From JAICTV01 sp035634055 (GTDB lineage: Bacteria > Planctomycetota > Phycisphaerae > Tepidisphaerales > Tepidisphaeraceae), in the NCBI GenBank assembly GCA_035634055.1, contig DASQDR010000245.1, forward strand, positions 1 to 64,000: 64,000 nucleotides of DNA, read 5' to 3'. The translations under genes and the position numbers were made by a program. Shown here one piece after another: positions 44,033-53,881 of the stretch (within the stretch, counting starts at the first letter, position 1; each line of letters begins with the position of its first letter). The notes under the pieces were generated by a model. The model did no database searches. It had not been told where the DNA came from and saw only the letters and a program-made list of their open reading frames with translations.

Positions 44033-44842
44033 ATGGCACTGCTCGACGCGTGGGCGAACGTTTCCAAGGTCGTCATCGGGATGCTGCACCTGCCGGCGCT
44101 GCCCGGGTCGCCGCTGTACGGCGGGTCCGTGGCGGCGATCCGCGAGGCGATGCTGCGCGACGCGCAACGGTTGGCCGAGGGCGGGGCGCACGGGCTGATG
44201 ATCGAGAACTTCGGCGACGTCCCCTTCTTCCCCGGGCGGGTGCCCGCGCACGTGGTGGCGCAGATGACCGCGATCGCCGCGGACGTCCGCCGGGCCGTGC
44301 CGCACTTGCCGCTGGGGATCAACGTGTTGCGCAACGACGGGCTGAGCGCGCTGGCGGTCGCGCACGCGGCGGGCGCGGATTACGTCCGCGTCAACGTGCT
44401 GTGCGGCGCCCGGGTGGCTGACCAGGGGCTGCTCCAGGGGATCGCGCACGACCTGCTCCGCCTGCGGGCGGAGCTGCGCGCCGAGGCCATCAAGATCTTC
44501 GCCGACGTCGACGTGAAGCACTCGGCCGCGCTGGCCGCCCGGCCCATTGCCGACGAGGTGGACGACACCCTGCACCGCGGCCTGGCCGACGCCCTGATCG
44601 TCTCGGGCGCCGGCACCGGCAAGCCCACCGACCCCGAGAAGGTGCGAGCCGTGAAGCAGGCGGCCGGGCAGGCGCCGGTCTTCCTCGGCTCAGGCGTCAC
44701 GCCCCAGACGCTCCCTTCGCTCGCGCCGCACGCCGACGGCTTCATCGTCGGCACGTATTTCAAGCACGACGGCAACGCGAGCAACGCCGTGGATCCGGAA
44801 CGCGTGCGAGAACTTATCGATGCGCTCGGGATGAAGAGTTAG
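44033..44842 (+). CDS. BtpA/SgcQ-family protein
   Basis: About 269 residues from ATG 44033. A TIM-barrel protein: VIGMLHLPALPGSP, MIENFGDVPFFPG, GINVLRNDGLSAL, KIFADVDVKHSAAL and LIVSGAGTGKPTD are the BtpA family blocks. BtpA was linked to photosystem I stability in cyanobacteria, while SgcQ is a putative nucleosidase; the planctomycete role is unknown. The stop TAG (44840-44842) is the first three bases of repeat B2. Confidence 0.88.
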   Translation: MALLDAWANVSKVVIGMLHLPALPGSPLYGGSVAAIREAMLRDAQRLAEGGAHGLMIENFGDVPFFPGRVPAHVVAQMTAIAADVRRAVPHLPLGINVLRNDGLSALAVAHAAGADYVRVNVLCGARVADQGLLQGIAHDLLRLRAELRAEAIKIFADVDVKHSAALAARPIADEVDDTLHRGLADALIVSGAGTGKPTDPEKVRAVKQAAGQAPVFLGSGVTPQTLPSLAPHADGFIVGTYFKHDGNASNAVDPERVRELIDALGMKS

Positions 44843-45030
44843 CCACCGATGGGGCACCGATGGACACCGATGAGGAGAAGATGAGGATTGAGGATTGAAG
44901 ACTTGAAAAGAACGTTCACCCGCCCCGCCCCGCGCCGTTCAAGTTCCAATCTCCAATCTCCAAAGTCATCTGTGCTCATCTGCGCCCAAATCTTCTTCAT
45001 CGGTGTCCATCGGTGCCCCATCGGTGGCTA
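44840..45030. repeat. Long inverted-repeat element, family B copy 2 (191 bp)
   Basis: Perfect 27-bp terminal inverted repeats, TAGCCACCGATGGGGCACCG plus ATGGACA (44840-44866), complemented at 45004-45030. Relative to copy 1, C-G has become T-A on both arms (30896/31079 versus 44850/45020). Interior phrases GATTGAGGATTGAAG and CCAATCTCCAATCTCC match copy 1. It sits between convergent genes. Confidence 0.95.
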
Positions 45031-45050
45031 AATTCTCCCTTGCGGAGCCC

Positions 45051-46580
45051 TCACACGTCGAACGAGATCCCCTGCGCCAGCGGGAGCTGTCTTGAGTAGT
45101 TGATCGTGTTGGTGGCGCGGCGCATGTACGCCTTCCAGGCGTCGCTGCCGCTCTCTCGGCCGCCGCCGGATTGCTTTTCGCCCCCGAACGCGCCGCCGAT
45201 CTCGGCGCCGCTGGTGCCGATGTTGACGTTGGCGATGCCGCAGTCGCTCCCGGCGGGCGAGACGAACGCCTCGGCCTCGCGCACGTCGCTGGTGAAGACG
45301 GCGGACGACAGCCCCTGCGGCACGTCGTTCTGGATGCGCACGGCGTCGGCGAAGTCGCGGTAGGTCATCACGTAAAGGATCGGGGCAAACGTTTCCTCCT
45401 TCACGATCGGCGCGTCGGGCGAGATCTCGATTAACGCAGGTCGGACGTAGACGCCGCCGCCGGGGACGTCGCGCCTGACGCGCCCGCCGCCATGCACAAT
45501 GCCGCCCGCGCCGCGCGCCTGGTCGAGGGCAGCATCCATGTGCTGCGCCGCCTGCTCGTCGATGAGCGGGCCGACGAGCACGCCTTCGCCGCGCGGATCA
45601 CCGATCTTCAGCTTGTCGAAGATTTTCGTCAGCCGCTCGATCAGCGGCCTCGCGACGCTCTCGTGCACGATGAGCCGGCGCAGCGTGGTGCACCGCTGCC
45701 CCGCGGTGCCGGCGGCGGCGAAGGTGATGGCGCGCGTCGCCAGCTCCAGGTCGGCCGACGGCGTGACGATCATCGCGTTGTTCCCGCCCAGCTCGAGCAG
45801 GCAGCGGCCAAGGCGGCGCGCCACCGTCTCGGCGACGGCGCGCCCCATGCGGGTCGAGCCGGTCGCGCTGATCAGGGGAACCTTGGGCGATTCCGCCAAC
45901 GCCTGCCCGACGTCCGCGCGGCCGATGACGACGCTGAGGATGCCCGGTGGAACTTCCGGCATCTCCTTCAGCACCTCGGCGGCGATCTTCATGCACGCGA
46001 CGGCGGTGAGCGGCGTCTTCTCCGACGGCTTCCAGATCACCGGATCGCCGCACACCAGCGCCAGCGCCGCGTTCCATGCCCACACCGCGACGGGGAAGTT
46101 GAACGCGGTGATGACGCCGACCGGGCCGAGCGGGAGCCACTGTTCCATCATGCGGTGCCCGGGCCGCTCGCTGGCGATGGTCAGGCCGTAGAGCTGGCGC
46201 GACAGGCCGACGGCGAAGTCGCAGATGTCGATCATCTCCTGCACTTCGCCGAGCGCTTCCTGGGTGATCTTTCCCGCCTCGAGCTGGACGACCTCGGCCA
46301 GTTCCGCCTTGCGCTGGCGGAGCTTCTCGCCCAGCCGGCGGACGAACTCGCCGCGCTTCGGGGCGGGCACCTCGCGCCACGCCAGGAACGCCGTCGCGGC
46401 CGCGTCGACGGCGCGATGCACGTCGGCGGGCGACGCGGCGTTGATGCTTGCCAGCGTCCGCCCGTCGATCGGCGAGCGGACGACGATCGGCTCGCCGGCG
46501 GTCGCAAGGGACTCCGCGCCAATCATCAAGCCGGCCGGCGATGCGCTCACCCTGAGGTTGCTCGGTGCGTCGTGTCCCAT
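45051..46580 (-). CDS. Aldehyde dehydrogenase, ALDH7 (aminoadipate-semialdehyde) type
   Basis: 509 residues. Catalytic Cys in TAGQRCTTLRRL and Glu in LLELGGNNAM; NAD-binding ATGSTRMGRAVAE. The TAGQRCTTLRR phrase and SGAEIGGAFGGEKQSGGGRE C-terminal part point to antiquitin-type alpha-aminoadipic semialdehyde dehydrogenase, which oxidises the product of saccharopine cleavage to 2-aminoadipate. The gene upstream is saccharopine-dehydrogenase-like (42-bp gap), which strengthens the lysine-catabolism reading. Confidence 0.88.
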   Translation of the reverse strand: MGHDAPSNLRVSASPAGLMIGAESLATAGEPIVVRSPIDGRTLASINAASPADVHRAVDAAATAFLAWREVPAPKRGEFVRRLGEKLRQRKAELAEVVQLEAGKITQEALGEVQEMIDICDFAVGLSRQLYGLTIASERPGHRMMEQWLPLGPVGVITAFNFPVAVWAWNAALALVCGDPVIWKPSEKTPLTAVACMKIAAEVLKEMPEVPPGILSVVIGRADVGQALAESPKVPLISATGSTRMGRAVAETVARRLGRCLLELGGNNAMIVTPSADLELATRAITFAAAGTAGQRCTTLRRLIVHESVARPLIERLTKIFDKLKIGDPRGEGVLVGPLIDEQAAQHMDAALDQARGAGGIVHGGGRVRRDVPGGGVYVRPALIEISPDAPIVKEETFAPILYVMTYRDFADAVRIQNDVPQGLSSAVFTSDVREAEAFVSPAGSDCGIANVNIGTSGAEIGGAFGGEKQSGGGRESGSDAWKAYMRRATNTINYSRQLPLAQGISFDV

Positions 46581-46622
46581 CTCGTTCCTCTCAAGCCGCT
46601 CGCCCGTGGCAGGCGCGAGTTG

Positions 46623-47828
<1,206 letters not shown>

Positions 47829-47949
47829 GAACGAAGCTCCTTTTCAGAACTTGCGTCGCTCGCGCGCCCACTGAAGCGCCTGCTCGACTGATTGTAAGTT
47901 GAATGAGTCGACCGACCCCGCGGCTGCCGATGGGCGTCGGTAGACCTTA

Positions 47950-47958
47950 TGGTACGAT
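47950..47958 (+). promoter_or_regulatory. Extended -10 promoter candidate
   Basis: TGGTACGAT fits the TGnTAnnnT extended -10 type, with no good -35. It points at the gene starting 48053, leaving an about 88-nt leader. It lies in the 224-bp divergent gap with the saccharopine dehydrogenase gene. Confidence 0.45.
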
Positions 47959-48052
47959 AGCGAGCGAGGGACTTTCCAGTCCCGCCGGACGCACGCGCAC
48001 GCGACGCCGGCAGCACGCACCCATCCTCTATCGGCAACGCGGAGAGAGACTG

Positions 48053-49423
48053 ATGACCATGCAAGCCCCCAATCCGCTGGCGGATTTCCAGTGGGAGCGC
48101 CAGCCGGCGGCGGAGGAGTTCATCCGCGGGCTGGTGGCGGAATTTGTCGGTCGCAACGGTTTTGCCGCAGAGCTGGCGCGGCGGATGCAGGCCGAGACGG
48201 GCACCCGATTCTACGACTGGGTGGAGGCCATCTTCGTCCCCCCCGCCGCCGCGACCGAAGAAAAGCTTCGCGCCGTCGGCTACCAACCGGCGCGCGACCG
48301 CCGCGGGCTGCTGCCGGGCATCTGGGCCAACCCGCACGGCATGTTCCCGCGCATCGGCTTCAGCGACGGGAACGCGACGGCGGTGCACCTGAAGGTGACG
48401 TCCGTCATCGACTTCGCCGATGTCTGGCGGTTGGAGAAGATCGAGGGCGGGCCCGGGGCGGCATACCGGCGGGTGCTGGCTTCGAGCGAGAGCAACGCGC
48501 AGCTCTGGGCGGCGGAGCGATGGGGACACGTCGGGTTCGGCGTCCCCGACGACGGCGCGGCCCGCGCCGTCGCCATACAGCGCGTGCTGGAAAGCTTCAT
48601 CACCCGCCCGCGCGATCTAGCCACCGATGATGAGGCGTACGCGCACGCGCTGAAGCTGATCGAGGCGTCGCCGGTGGAGGTTGACGCCACCTGCGCCCTC
48701 TGGTTCGAGGCCGAGCGCCGCTACTGGCAGCGACGGAACCGCGCGGCGCAGGTGCAGAAGGCGCGGCAGGACCGGCTGGGGCTCGGGTGGGGCAATCACG
48801 ATCATCACACGTACCGCTGCTCGCGCGAGAACTTCAAGCACCTGGTGGCGGTGTGGGAAAAGCTCGGGCTGCACTGCCGCGAACGGTTCTACGCCGGTCG
48901 CGAGGCCGGCTGGGGCGCGCAGGTGATGGAGCAGCCTTACGCCGGGATCATCACCTTCAACGACGTCGACCTGACGCCGGACGAGCTGATGGGCGACTTC
49001 AGCCATGACGGGCTGGCGCCGCGCGAGAAGCTCGGCACCGTCGGCCTGTGGTGCGCGCTCCACGGCGACTCGTTCGCGCAGGCGGGCATGCACCACCTCG
49101 AGGCGCAGTTCGACTTCGACAACCTGCGCGAGCAGCTCGAGCGCGAGGACGGCGTGAAGACGATGAAGCCGTTCACCAACTTCACCTACCTCCGCCAGGC
49201 CTTCACCGAGGGAGAGCGTTGGAAGGTATCCGAGCGCCGGCTGCAGCGCGCGCTCGACGACGGCTACATCACGCCGGATCAGGCGAAGCTGTTCCGCGAG
49301 CAAGGCGCGATCGGCTCGCACCTGGAGAACCTCGAGCGCAACGAAGGGTTCAAGGGCTTCAACCAGACCGGCGTCAGCGAGATCATCGCTGCGACCGACC
49401 CGAGGAAACAGGTCACGGCTTGA
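48053..49423 (+). CDS. Unrecognised protein, VOC-like segments, beside lysine-catabolism genes
   Basis: About 456 residues from ATG 48053 (GGAGAGAG upstream). No family recognised with certainty. Residues about 243-275 (GNHDHHTYRCSRENFKHLVA, then WEKLGLHCRERFYAGREAG) look like the first strand-helix-strand of a vicinal-oxygen-chelate domain, and MHHLEAQFDFDN could supply a later His/Glu ligand. The known VOC-related 2-oxoadipate dioxygenase (HglS, DUF1338) works in lysine breakdown, but clear DUF1338 sequence blocks are not visible here. Divergent from the saccharopine dehydrogenase/ALDH7 pair, so a step in the same pathway is a reasonable guess, not a result. Confidence 0.7.
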   Translation: MTMQAPNPLADFQWERQPAAEEFIRGLVAEFVGRNGFAAELARRMQAETGTRFYDWVEAIFVPPAAATEEKLRAVGYQPARDRRGLLPGIWANPHGMFPRIGFSDGNATAVHLKVTSVIDFADVWRLEKIEGGPGAAYRRVLASSESNAQLWAAERWGHVGFGVPDDGAARAVAIQRVLESFITRPRDLATDDEAYAHALKLIEASPVEVDATCALWFEAERRYWQRRNRAAQVQKARQDRLGLGWGNHDHHTYRCSRENFKHLVAVWEKLGLHCRERFYAGREAGWGAQVMEQPYAGIITFNDVDLTPDELMGDFSHDGLAPREKLGTVGLWCALHGDSFAQAGMHHLEAQFDFDNLREQLEREDGVKTMKPFTNFTYLRQAFTEGERWKVSERRLQRALDDGYITPDQAKLFREQGAIGSHLENLERNEGFKGFNQTGVSEIIAATDPRKQVTA

Positions 49424-49434
49424 TCGCTTTCACG

Positions 49435-49582
49435 CGTGGCACGGGCGCCTCGCCCGTTGCATTTGCGGCGGCCAGCCGCTCCGGCGCACGCGCGCCGCAC
49501 CCATAGGTTTGCGGCGGCCGGCCGCTCCTGTGGAACGGTTACCGCTCCGCGGAAGTTGCATGGGCGAAGCGCCCTTGCCACG
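49435..49582. repeat. Inverted-repeat element, family F copy 3
   Basis: Terminal arms CGTGGCACGGGCGCCTCGCC through TTGCA (49435-49461) and their near-complement (49557-49582). Inside are GCGGCGGCCAGCCGCTCC and a second GCGGCGGCCGGCCGCTCC. It lies between convergent stops at 49423 and 49594. Confidence 0.85.
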
Positions 49583-49593
49583 TGATCATTTGC

Positions 49594-50421
49594 TCACCGT
49601 GACGTGCGATAGATCGCGATCGGCGTGAACGACACCGCCGGGAAGGCCGGAGCGCTGCTCATGCGGAAGGCGTTGTTCATCAGCAGCGCGATCTGCTCGA
49701 AGCTGTCTTCCATCCGGTTTCCCGTCGGGATCGGGTGCGCTTGCGCGGCCGGGTTGGGGACGTTGAGCTGCCCGAGGACCGTCCAGCCGGCGTCGATCTC
49801 GATGCCGTACTTTTGGCTCAACGCTGCCGGCGAATCGTAGAAGTACGCGCCGTAGGCGGATCCGACCAGCACGGCATTGGGCTGCTCCGGGCTGGGGCGG
49901 ACCTTCACGCGGACGACGTTCCCGTAAAGCTTCGTCACCACGTCACCCAGCTCGTCGGCCTTCATCTCTTCGACCCGCGCGATGGCGACCTGGTTCTCCT
50001 GGCTGCGGCGCTGGAGCTCGGTCTTGCTCAGGCGCTTCCCCTCCTCGCTGTTGCGCAGGGCCTCCATCTCCAGCTTGCTCATGCGCTTCAGCACCGCGGG
50101 CAGCCCGCTGAGCGCCTCGGAGAGCCACTGGAAGTCCATCAGGCGGACGACGCCGGTGGCGCGGACGAACTGCCCGTCGCGGAAGCCGTCGGGGGTCCAC
50201 TTGGTGAAATCGAAGGAGGCGTCGACCTGCGCCACGTTGCCGCGCGCGACCAGCGCGGGCTCGAGTTGCGAGACCATCGCCTCGCGGACGGCCCGGTCAG
50301 ATGCATCGACGTCCGCGCCGCCACCGCCGTCGCCGCCGCCGATGCGGAGCTGTGCGGCAATGGAGCGGGCGCGGTCGGTGTCGAGGTAGATGTAGTCGCG
50401 GAGCAGGGGTGACTCGGACAT
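49594..50421 (-). CDS. Soluble protein resembling DUF6414
   Basis: 275 residues. N-terminal RDYIYLDTDRARSIAAQL resembles the start of DUF6414 proteins; a Gly/Asp-rich insert follows, then a mixed helical region (RMSKLEMEALRNSEEGKRLS) and a beta-rich end (VVRVKVRPSPEQPNAVLVG; WTVLGQLNVPN). Function unknown. It is downstream of fliA in the same direction, but a 178-bp gap with a strong hairpin separates them, so membership in the flagellar unit is doubtful. Confidence 0.6.
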   Translation of the reverse strand: MSESPLLRDYIYLDTDRARSIAAQLRIGGGDGGGGADVDASDRAVREAMVSQLEPALVARGNVAQVDASFDFTKWTPDGFRDGQFVRATGVVRLMDFQWLSEALSGLPAVLKRMSKLEMEALRNSEEGKRLSKTELQRRSQENQVAIARVEEMKADELGDVVTKLYGNVVRVKVRPSPEQPNAVLVGSAYGAYFYDSPAALSQKYGIEIDAGWTVLGQLNVPNPAAQAHPIPTGNRMEDSFEQIALLMNNAFRMSSAPAFPAVSFTPIAIYRTSR

Positions 50422-50490
50422 GCGCGCCGAAGGTGACCGAAATCGGCGAGAGCGTCAACGGTTGATACCGCTGATCTCCGTGTCGCTTAC

Positions 50491-50546
50491 TACCGCTCGC
50501 GGTTTCGCACGTCTCCATTGAGAGCGGTGCGAAACCGCAAGCGGTA
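50491..50546. terminator. 20-bp hairpin 3' of fliA
   Basis: TACCGCTCGCGGTTTCGCAC (50491-50510) pairs with GTGCGAAACCGCAAGCGGTA (50527-50546) at 19 of 20 positions, the exception being a possible G-U on one strand; 16-nt loop. No U-tract. It lies just after the fliA stop (50600) on the minus strand. Confidence 0.6.
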
Positions 50547-50599
50547 TCGTGGACCGTGTGAGAAATGGGTTGCCGCGCTGCGCCGAAGAGGGCGCGGCG

Positions 50600-51409
50600 C
50601 TAGATTGCGGTCGCCTGCGAGAGTTCCTTCTTCCGATTCGCCATTTGCGCCTTGAGGCGCGCGAGGATGGACGAGTGCATCTGCGACACGCGCGACTCGC
50701 TCAGGTCGAGCGTGGCGCCGATCTCCTTCATGGTCATCTCCTCGAAGTAGTAGAGGATGATGATCAGCCGCTCGGCGCGGCTGAGGCCCTTGGTGATCAG
50801 CTCCTTCAGATCCTTGCGCTGGATCTCGCGCACCGGGTCGGCGCCGCGCTTGTCCTCCAGCACGTCGATCTCGCGCACGTCCTTGTTGCTGTCGGTCTCG
50901 AACCACTTGCGGCTCAGGCTGACCAGGCCGACGGCGCTGGCATCCTTGGCCATCTTCTCGAACTCCGCCATCGGCACCTTCAGCCGCTTGGCCAGCTCGT
51001 CGTTGGTCGGCGCGCGGCCGAGCTCGACCTCGAGCTGCTTGGTGGCGCCGTCGATCTTGTGGGCGCGGCTGCGGACCAGCCGCGGCACCCAGTCCATCGA
51101 GCGCAGCTCGTCGAGGATCGCGCCGCGGATGCGCGGGGCGCAGTAGGTCTCGAACTTCACGCCGCGGTCCATATCGAACGCGTTGATCGCGTCCATCAGC
51201 CCGAAGATGCCCGACGACATCAGGTCGTCCAGCTCCACCTCGTCGGGGAGCTTCACGTGGATGCGCTCGGCGTTGTAGCGGACCAGGTGGAGGTAGTTCT
51301 CCATCAGGATGTTCCGCAGCGATTCGTCCTTGGTCTTCTTGTAGTCGATCCAAACTTGCTTGATGTCTCGAACTTCACGCTTGGCAGGCGTCGCCGCGGG
51401 TTTGGTCAT
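50600..51409 (-). CDS. fliA: Flagellar RNA polymerase sigma factor (sigma-28)
   Basis: Directs transcription of late flagellar genes. About 269 residues from ATG 51409, which has GGGAGG 7 nt upstream; the frame also has ATGs at 51514 and 51559, but the preceding 50 residues are unrelated to the family. Region 2 (YLHLVRYNAERIHVKLPDEV; LDDLMSSGIFGLMDAI; FDMDRGVKFETYCAPRIRGA), then ELRSMDWVPRLVR, and region 4 (MKEIGATLDLSESRVSQMH) are intact. Confidence 0.94.
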   Translation of the reverse strand: MTKPAATPAKREVRDIKQVWIDYKKTKDESLRNILMENYLHLVRYNAERIHVKLPDEVELDDLMSSGIFGLMDAINAFDMDRGVKFETYCAPRIRGAILDELRSMDWVPRLVRSRAHKIDGATKQLEVELGRAPTNDELAKRLKVPMAEFEKMAKDASAVGLVSLSRKWFETDSNKDVREIDVLEDKRGADPVREIQRKDLKELITKGLSRAERLIIILYYFEEMTMKEIGATLDLSESRVSQMHSSILARLKAQMANRKKELSQATAI

Positions 51410-51703
51410 TTCAGCACCTCCCGAACCATCCTTGACTTTCGTGTTCCCGGTCTTCAGTTCGATCTCTGTAGGCTTGCTCGCAGAACGCCGATGAGAAGTG
51501 GAAACAGAAGGCATCTTTTCCCCGTTACAGCATCCCCCCCACTTGTCATTTATCGGCACGGCCGCTTATCGGGCTTTGGCGAAAGAGGGGAATATTTCCG
51601 GACGCGTTCCGTCGCGTCCGATAACCGCGCCGCCCGCCGCCGCACCCGCCGGGAGGCACGGTCGCAGCCGCGCGTCGGCGCGTCACGCGCGGGCGGGCCC
51701 GGC

Positions 51704-52573
51704 TCAGCGCTTGAACCAGCGGCTCATCTTGGAGAAGAACCCCCCGCCGTTGGCGTCGAGCGTGGCGGCGGCGACGCCCTGCTCCAGGCGCATCGCCAGT
51801 TGCGCGATGCACAGGCTGGCCGAGCACTTGGGGCTGCCGATGATGAACGGCGTGCGCCGGCGGACCGCCTGCGGGACCGCCTCGTCGCTGGTGACGTACC
51901 CCGCCTCCAGCACGCTCACCCCCAGGAACTGCTTGGCCACCTGCGCGATGCGCCCGTGGACCACCTTTGCCTCGTTGGCGCTGCGCACCTGGTTGACCAG
52001 CAGGCTGACGCGTCGATCGACCTCGCCGTCCTTGCTCAGCACCTTCACCACCGCGTAGGCGTCGGTGATGGCGGTCGGCTCGGGCGTGGTGACGATCAGC
52101 ACGTGGTCCGCCGCGCGGGTGAAGCTCAGCACGTTGGGGCTGATGCCTGCGCCGGTGTCGATCAAGATGACGTCAACGGTGTGCTCCAGCTCCGCCATCG
52201 CCTCGACCAGACGCTGGCGGTCGAAGTCGCTCAGGTCCGCCATGCGCGCCAGGCCGCTGGCGCCGCCGATCAGCTTGAAGCCGCCGGGCACCTCGACCAT
52301 CACCTCGCGCAGCTCCTTTTTGCGCGTGATGACGTGGGCGAGGTTGGACGGGAGATCGACGCCGCACAGCAGGTCGGCGTTGGCCAGCCCGAGGTCGGCG
52401 TCCAGCAGCACCACCTGCTTGCCCGCGCGGGCAAGCTGGATCGCGAGGTTGACGGCGACGTTGCTCTTGCCGACGCCCCCCTTGCCGCTGGTGACGGCAA
52501 TGACGGACGCCCGGCGACGCTGCTCGCGGACCAGCGAGCGAAGTTGTGCGGCCTGATCGATCATCAAGCTCAT
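51704..52573 (-). CDS. flhG: Flagellar number regulator, MinD/ParA ATPase
   Basis: 289 residues of MinD-like ATPase. Deviant Walker A SGKGGVGKSNVAVNLA, LLDADLGLANADLLCG and DVILIDTGAGISP are conserved. FlhG (FleN/YlxH) works with FlhF to set flagellar number and place. The N-terminal DQAAQLRSLV is the short helix that stimulates FlhF GTPase in this family. It is next to flhF. Confidence 0.92.
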   Translation of the reverse strand: MSLMIDQAAQLRSLVREQRRRASVIAVTSGKGGVGKSNVAVNLAIQLARAGKQVVLLDADLGLANADLLCGVDLPSNLAHVITRKKELREVMVEVPGGFKLIGGASGLARMADLSDFDRQRLVEAMAELEHTVDVILIDTGAGISPNVLSFTRAADHVLIVTTPEPTAITDAYAVVKVLSKDGEVDRRVSLLVNQVRSANEAKVVHGRIAQVAKQFLGVSVLEAGYVTSDEAVPQAVRRRTPFIIGSPKCSASLCIAQLAMRLEQGVAAATLDANGGGFFSKMSRWFKR

Positions 52574-52575
52574 AT

Positions 52576-52648
52576 CGTGGCACGGGTGTTAAACCCGTGT
52601 CTTCTACGTGTGATGGACACCCGCACGGGTTGCAGGCCCGCGCCACGG
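52576..52648. repeat. Inverted-repeat element, family G
   Basis: CGTGGCACGGGTGTTAAACC (from 52576) and the right arm ending CCCGCGCCACG (to 52647) pair at about 18 of 24 positions; the internal ACACGGGTTTAACACCCGTG-like hairpin is the stronger part. It shares the terminal CGTGGCACGGG with family F. It lies within the flagellar unit, 3' of flhF. Confidence 0.75.
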
Positions 52649-52654
52649 TATGAC

Positions 52655-53881
52655 TCAAAGCTCGCTGCCGAGGATCAGTTGCGCGATCCTGCGCCCGCGG
52701 GCGACTTCAATGTCGGCCGGCACGTCCTGCCCGGTGGTGACGTACGACAGCGTCTTGTTCACGCCGCGCACGAGGCTCAGCACCGCGCCGACGTAGCGCG
52801 CCTCGTCCAGCTTGGTGAAGATCAGCTCGTCGCTCCGCACGGTGCCGCAGCGCTCGATCGCCAGCTCCGCCGCCTCGCGGCTCAGCGTCGCCATCAGCAC
52901 CAGGTGCACCTCGTCGGGCTGGGCGGCGTCCAGGAACGTCTTGAGCTCGTTGAGCTTCAAGGTGTCCTTCGGCCCGCGCCCGGCAGTGTCGATCAGCACG
53001 AAGTCACAGTCGTTCATCGACGCGACCGCCTCGCGAAGATCTTCCGGGCTTCCGACCACCTTCAGCCCGGCGCCGATGATGTCGGCGTACTTCTTGAGCT
53101 GGTCGATGGCCGCGATGCGGTACGTGTCCATCGTGATCAGGCCGACCTTGCGCTTCTCGTCGAGCTTCAGCTTGGCGGCCAGCTTGGCGATGGTGGTGGT
53201 CTTGCCGACGCCGGTCGGTCCGATGAGCGCGACCACGTGCGGTCCGGTCACCTTGGTCCGAACGATCGGGCCGGAGACCGGCAGCAGCTTCTCGAGCTGG
53301 TCGGCGATCTTCTCGCGCACGAACTGCTTCTGCGCCAGGTGGTCCGGGCGCATGGTGCGGTGCAGGTTCTTGACGATCTCCACCGCCAGGTCGCGGTCCA
53401 CCTGGCTCTCGACGAGCTGCATGTACTCCTCGTACAGCTCCTCGGGAATCTCCGGCGCCTGCTGCTGCCGGACGCGCGTGACCAGGTCGGTCACCATGGC
53501 CGTCAGCTTGGTGACGTCGTTGGAGATCCCCATCACCAGCGCGTTGTTGCCGGCGGGCGACTGGAGGATCGCCTGGCCGTTGGCGATCGCGTCCTGCGGC
53601 GGGCCGACCAGCGCGGGCTGCGCCTGTCGCATCACCGGCGCGCTCGCCTGCGGCTGGTCGCCGTAGCGGGCGGCGCCGGCGGAGATCCGCCGCGTCTGCC
53701 GCGCGCCGTTGTTCAAGCCGCGGCCGGCGGTGATCTCCACCATCTCGCGCCGCTTGAACCCCAGCCATTGGCGGATCACGTACGTGCGCGTGTGCAGGAT
53801 GACGGCGTCGGTGCCCATCACCCGTTTCACTTCCGACAGGCACTCGGCCATTGTCGGGGCCCTAAACGTTTGCAGATTCAT
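52655..53881 (-). CDS. flhF: Flagellar SRP-type GTPase FlhF
   Basis: 408 residues. N-terminal B domain (LQTFRAPTMAECLSEVKRVM), variable middle, N-helical domain (about 135-210) and the GTPase G domain with GPTGVGKTTTIAKLAA, MDTYRIAAIDQLKKYA, LIDTAGRGPKD and TKLDEARYVGAVLS. FlhF recruits early export components to the pole. It overlaps the end of flhA by 20 nt. Confidence 0.94.
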   Translation of the reverse strand: MNLQTFRAPTMAECLSEVKRVMGTDAVILHTRTYVIRQWLGFKRREMVEITAGRGLNNGARQTRRISAGAARYGDQPQASAPVMRQAQPALVGPPQDAIANGQAILQSPAGNNALVMGISNDVTKLTAMVTDLVTRVRQQQAPEIPEELYEEYMQLVESQVDRDLAVEIVKNLHRTMRPDHLAQKQFVREKIADQLEKLLPVSGPIVRTKVTGPHVVALIGPTGVGKTTTIAKLAAKLKLDEKRKVGLITMDTYRIAAIDQLKKYADIIGAGLKVVGSPEDLREAVASMNDCDFVLIDTAGRGPKDTLKLNELKTFLDAAQPDEVHLVLMATLSREAAELAIERCGTVRSDELIFTKLDEARYVGAVLSLVRGVNKTLSYVTTGQDVPADIEVARGRRIAQLILGSEL

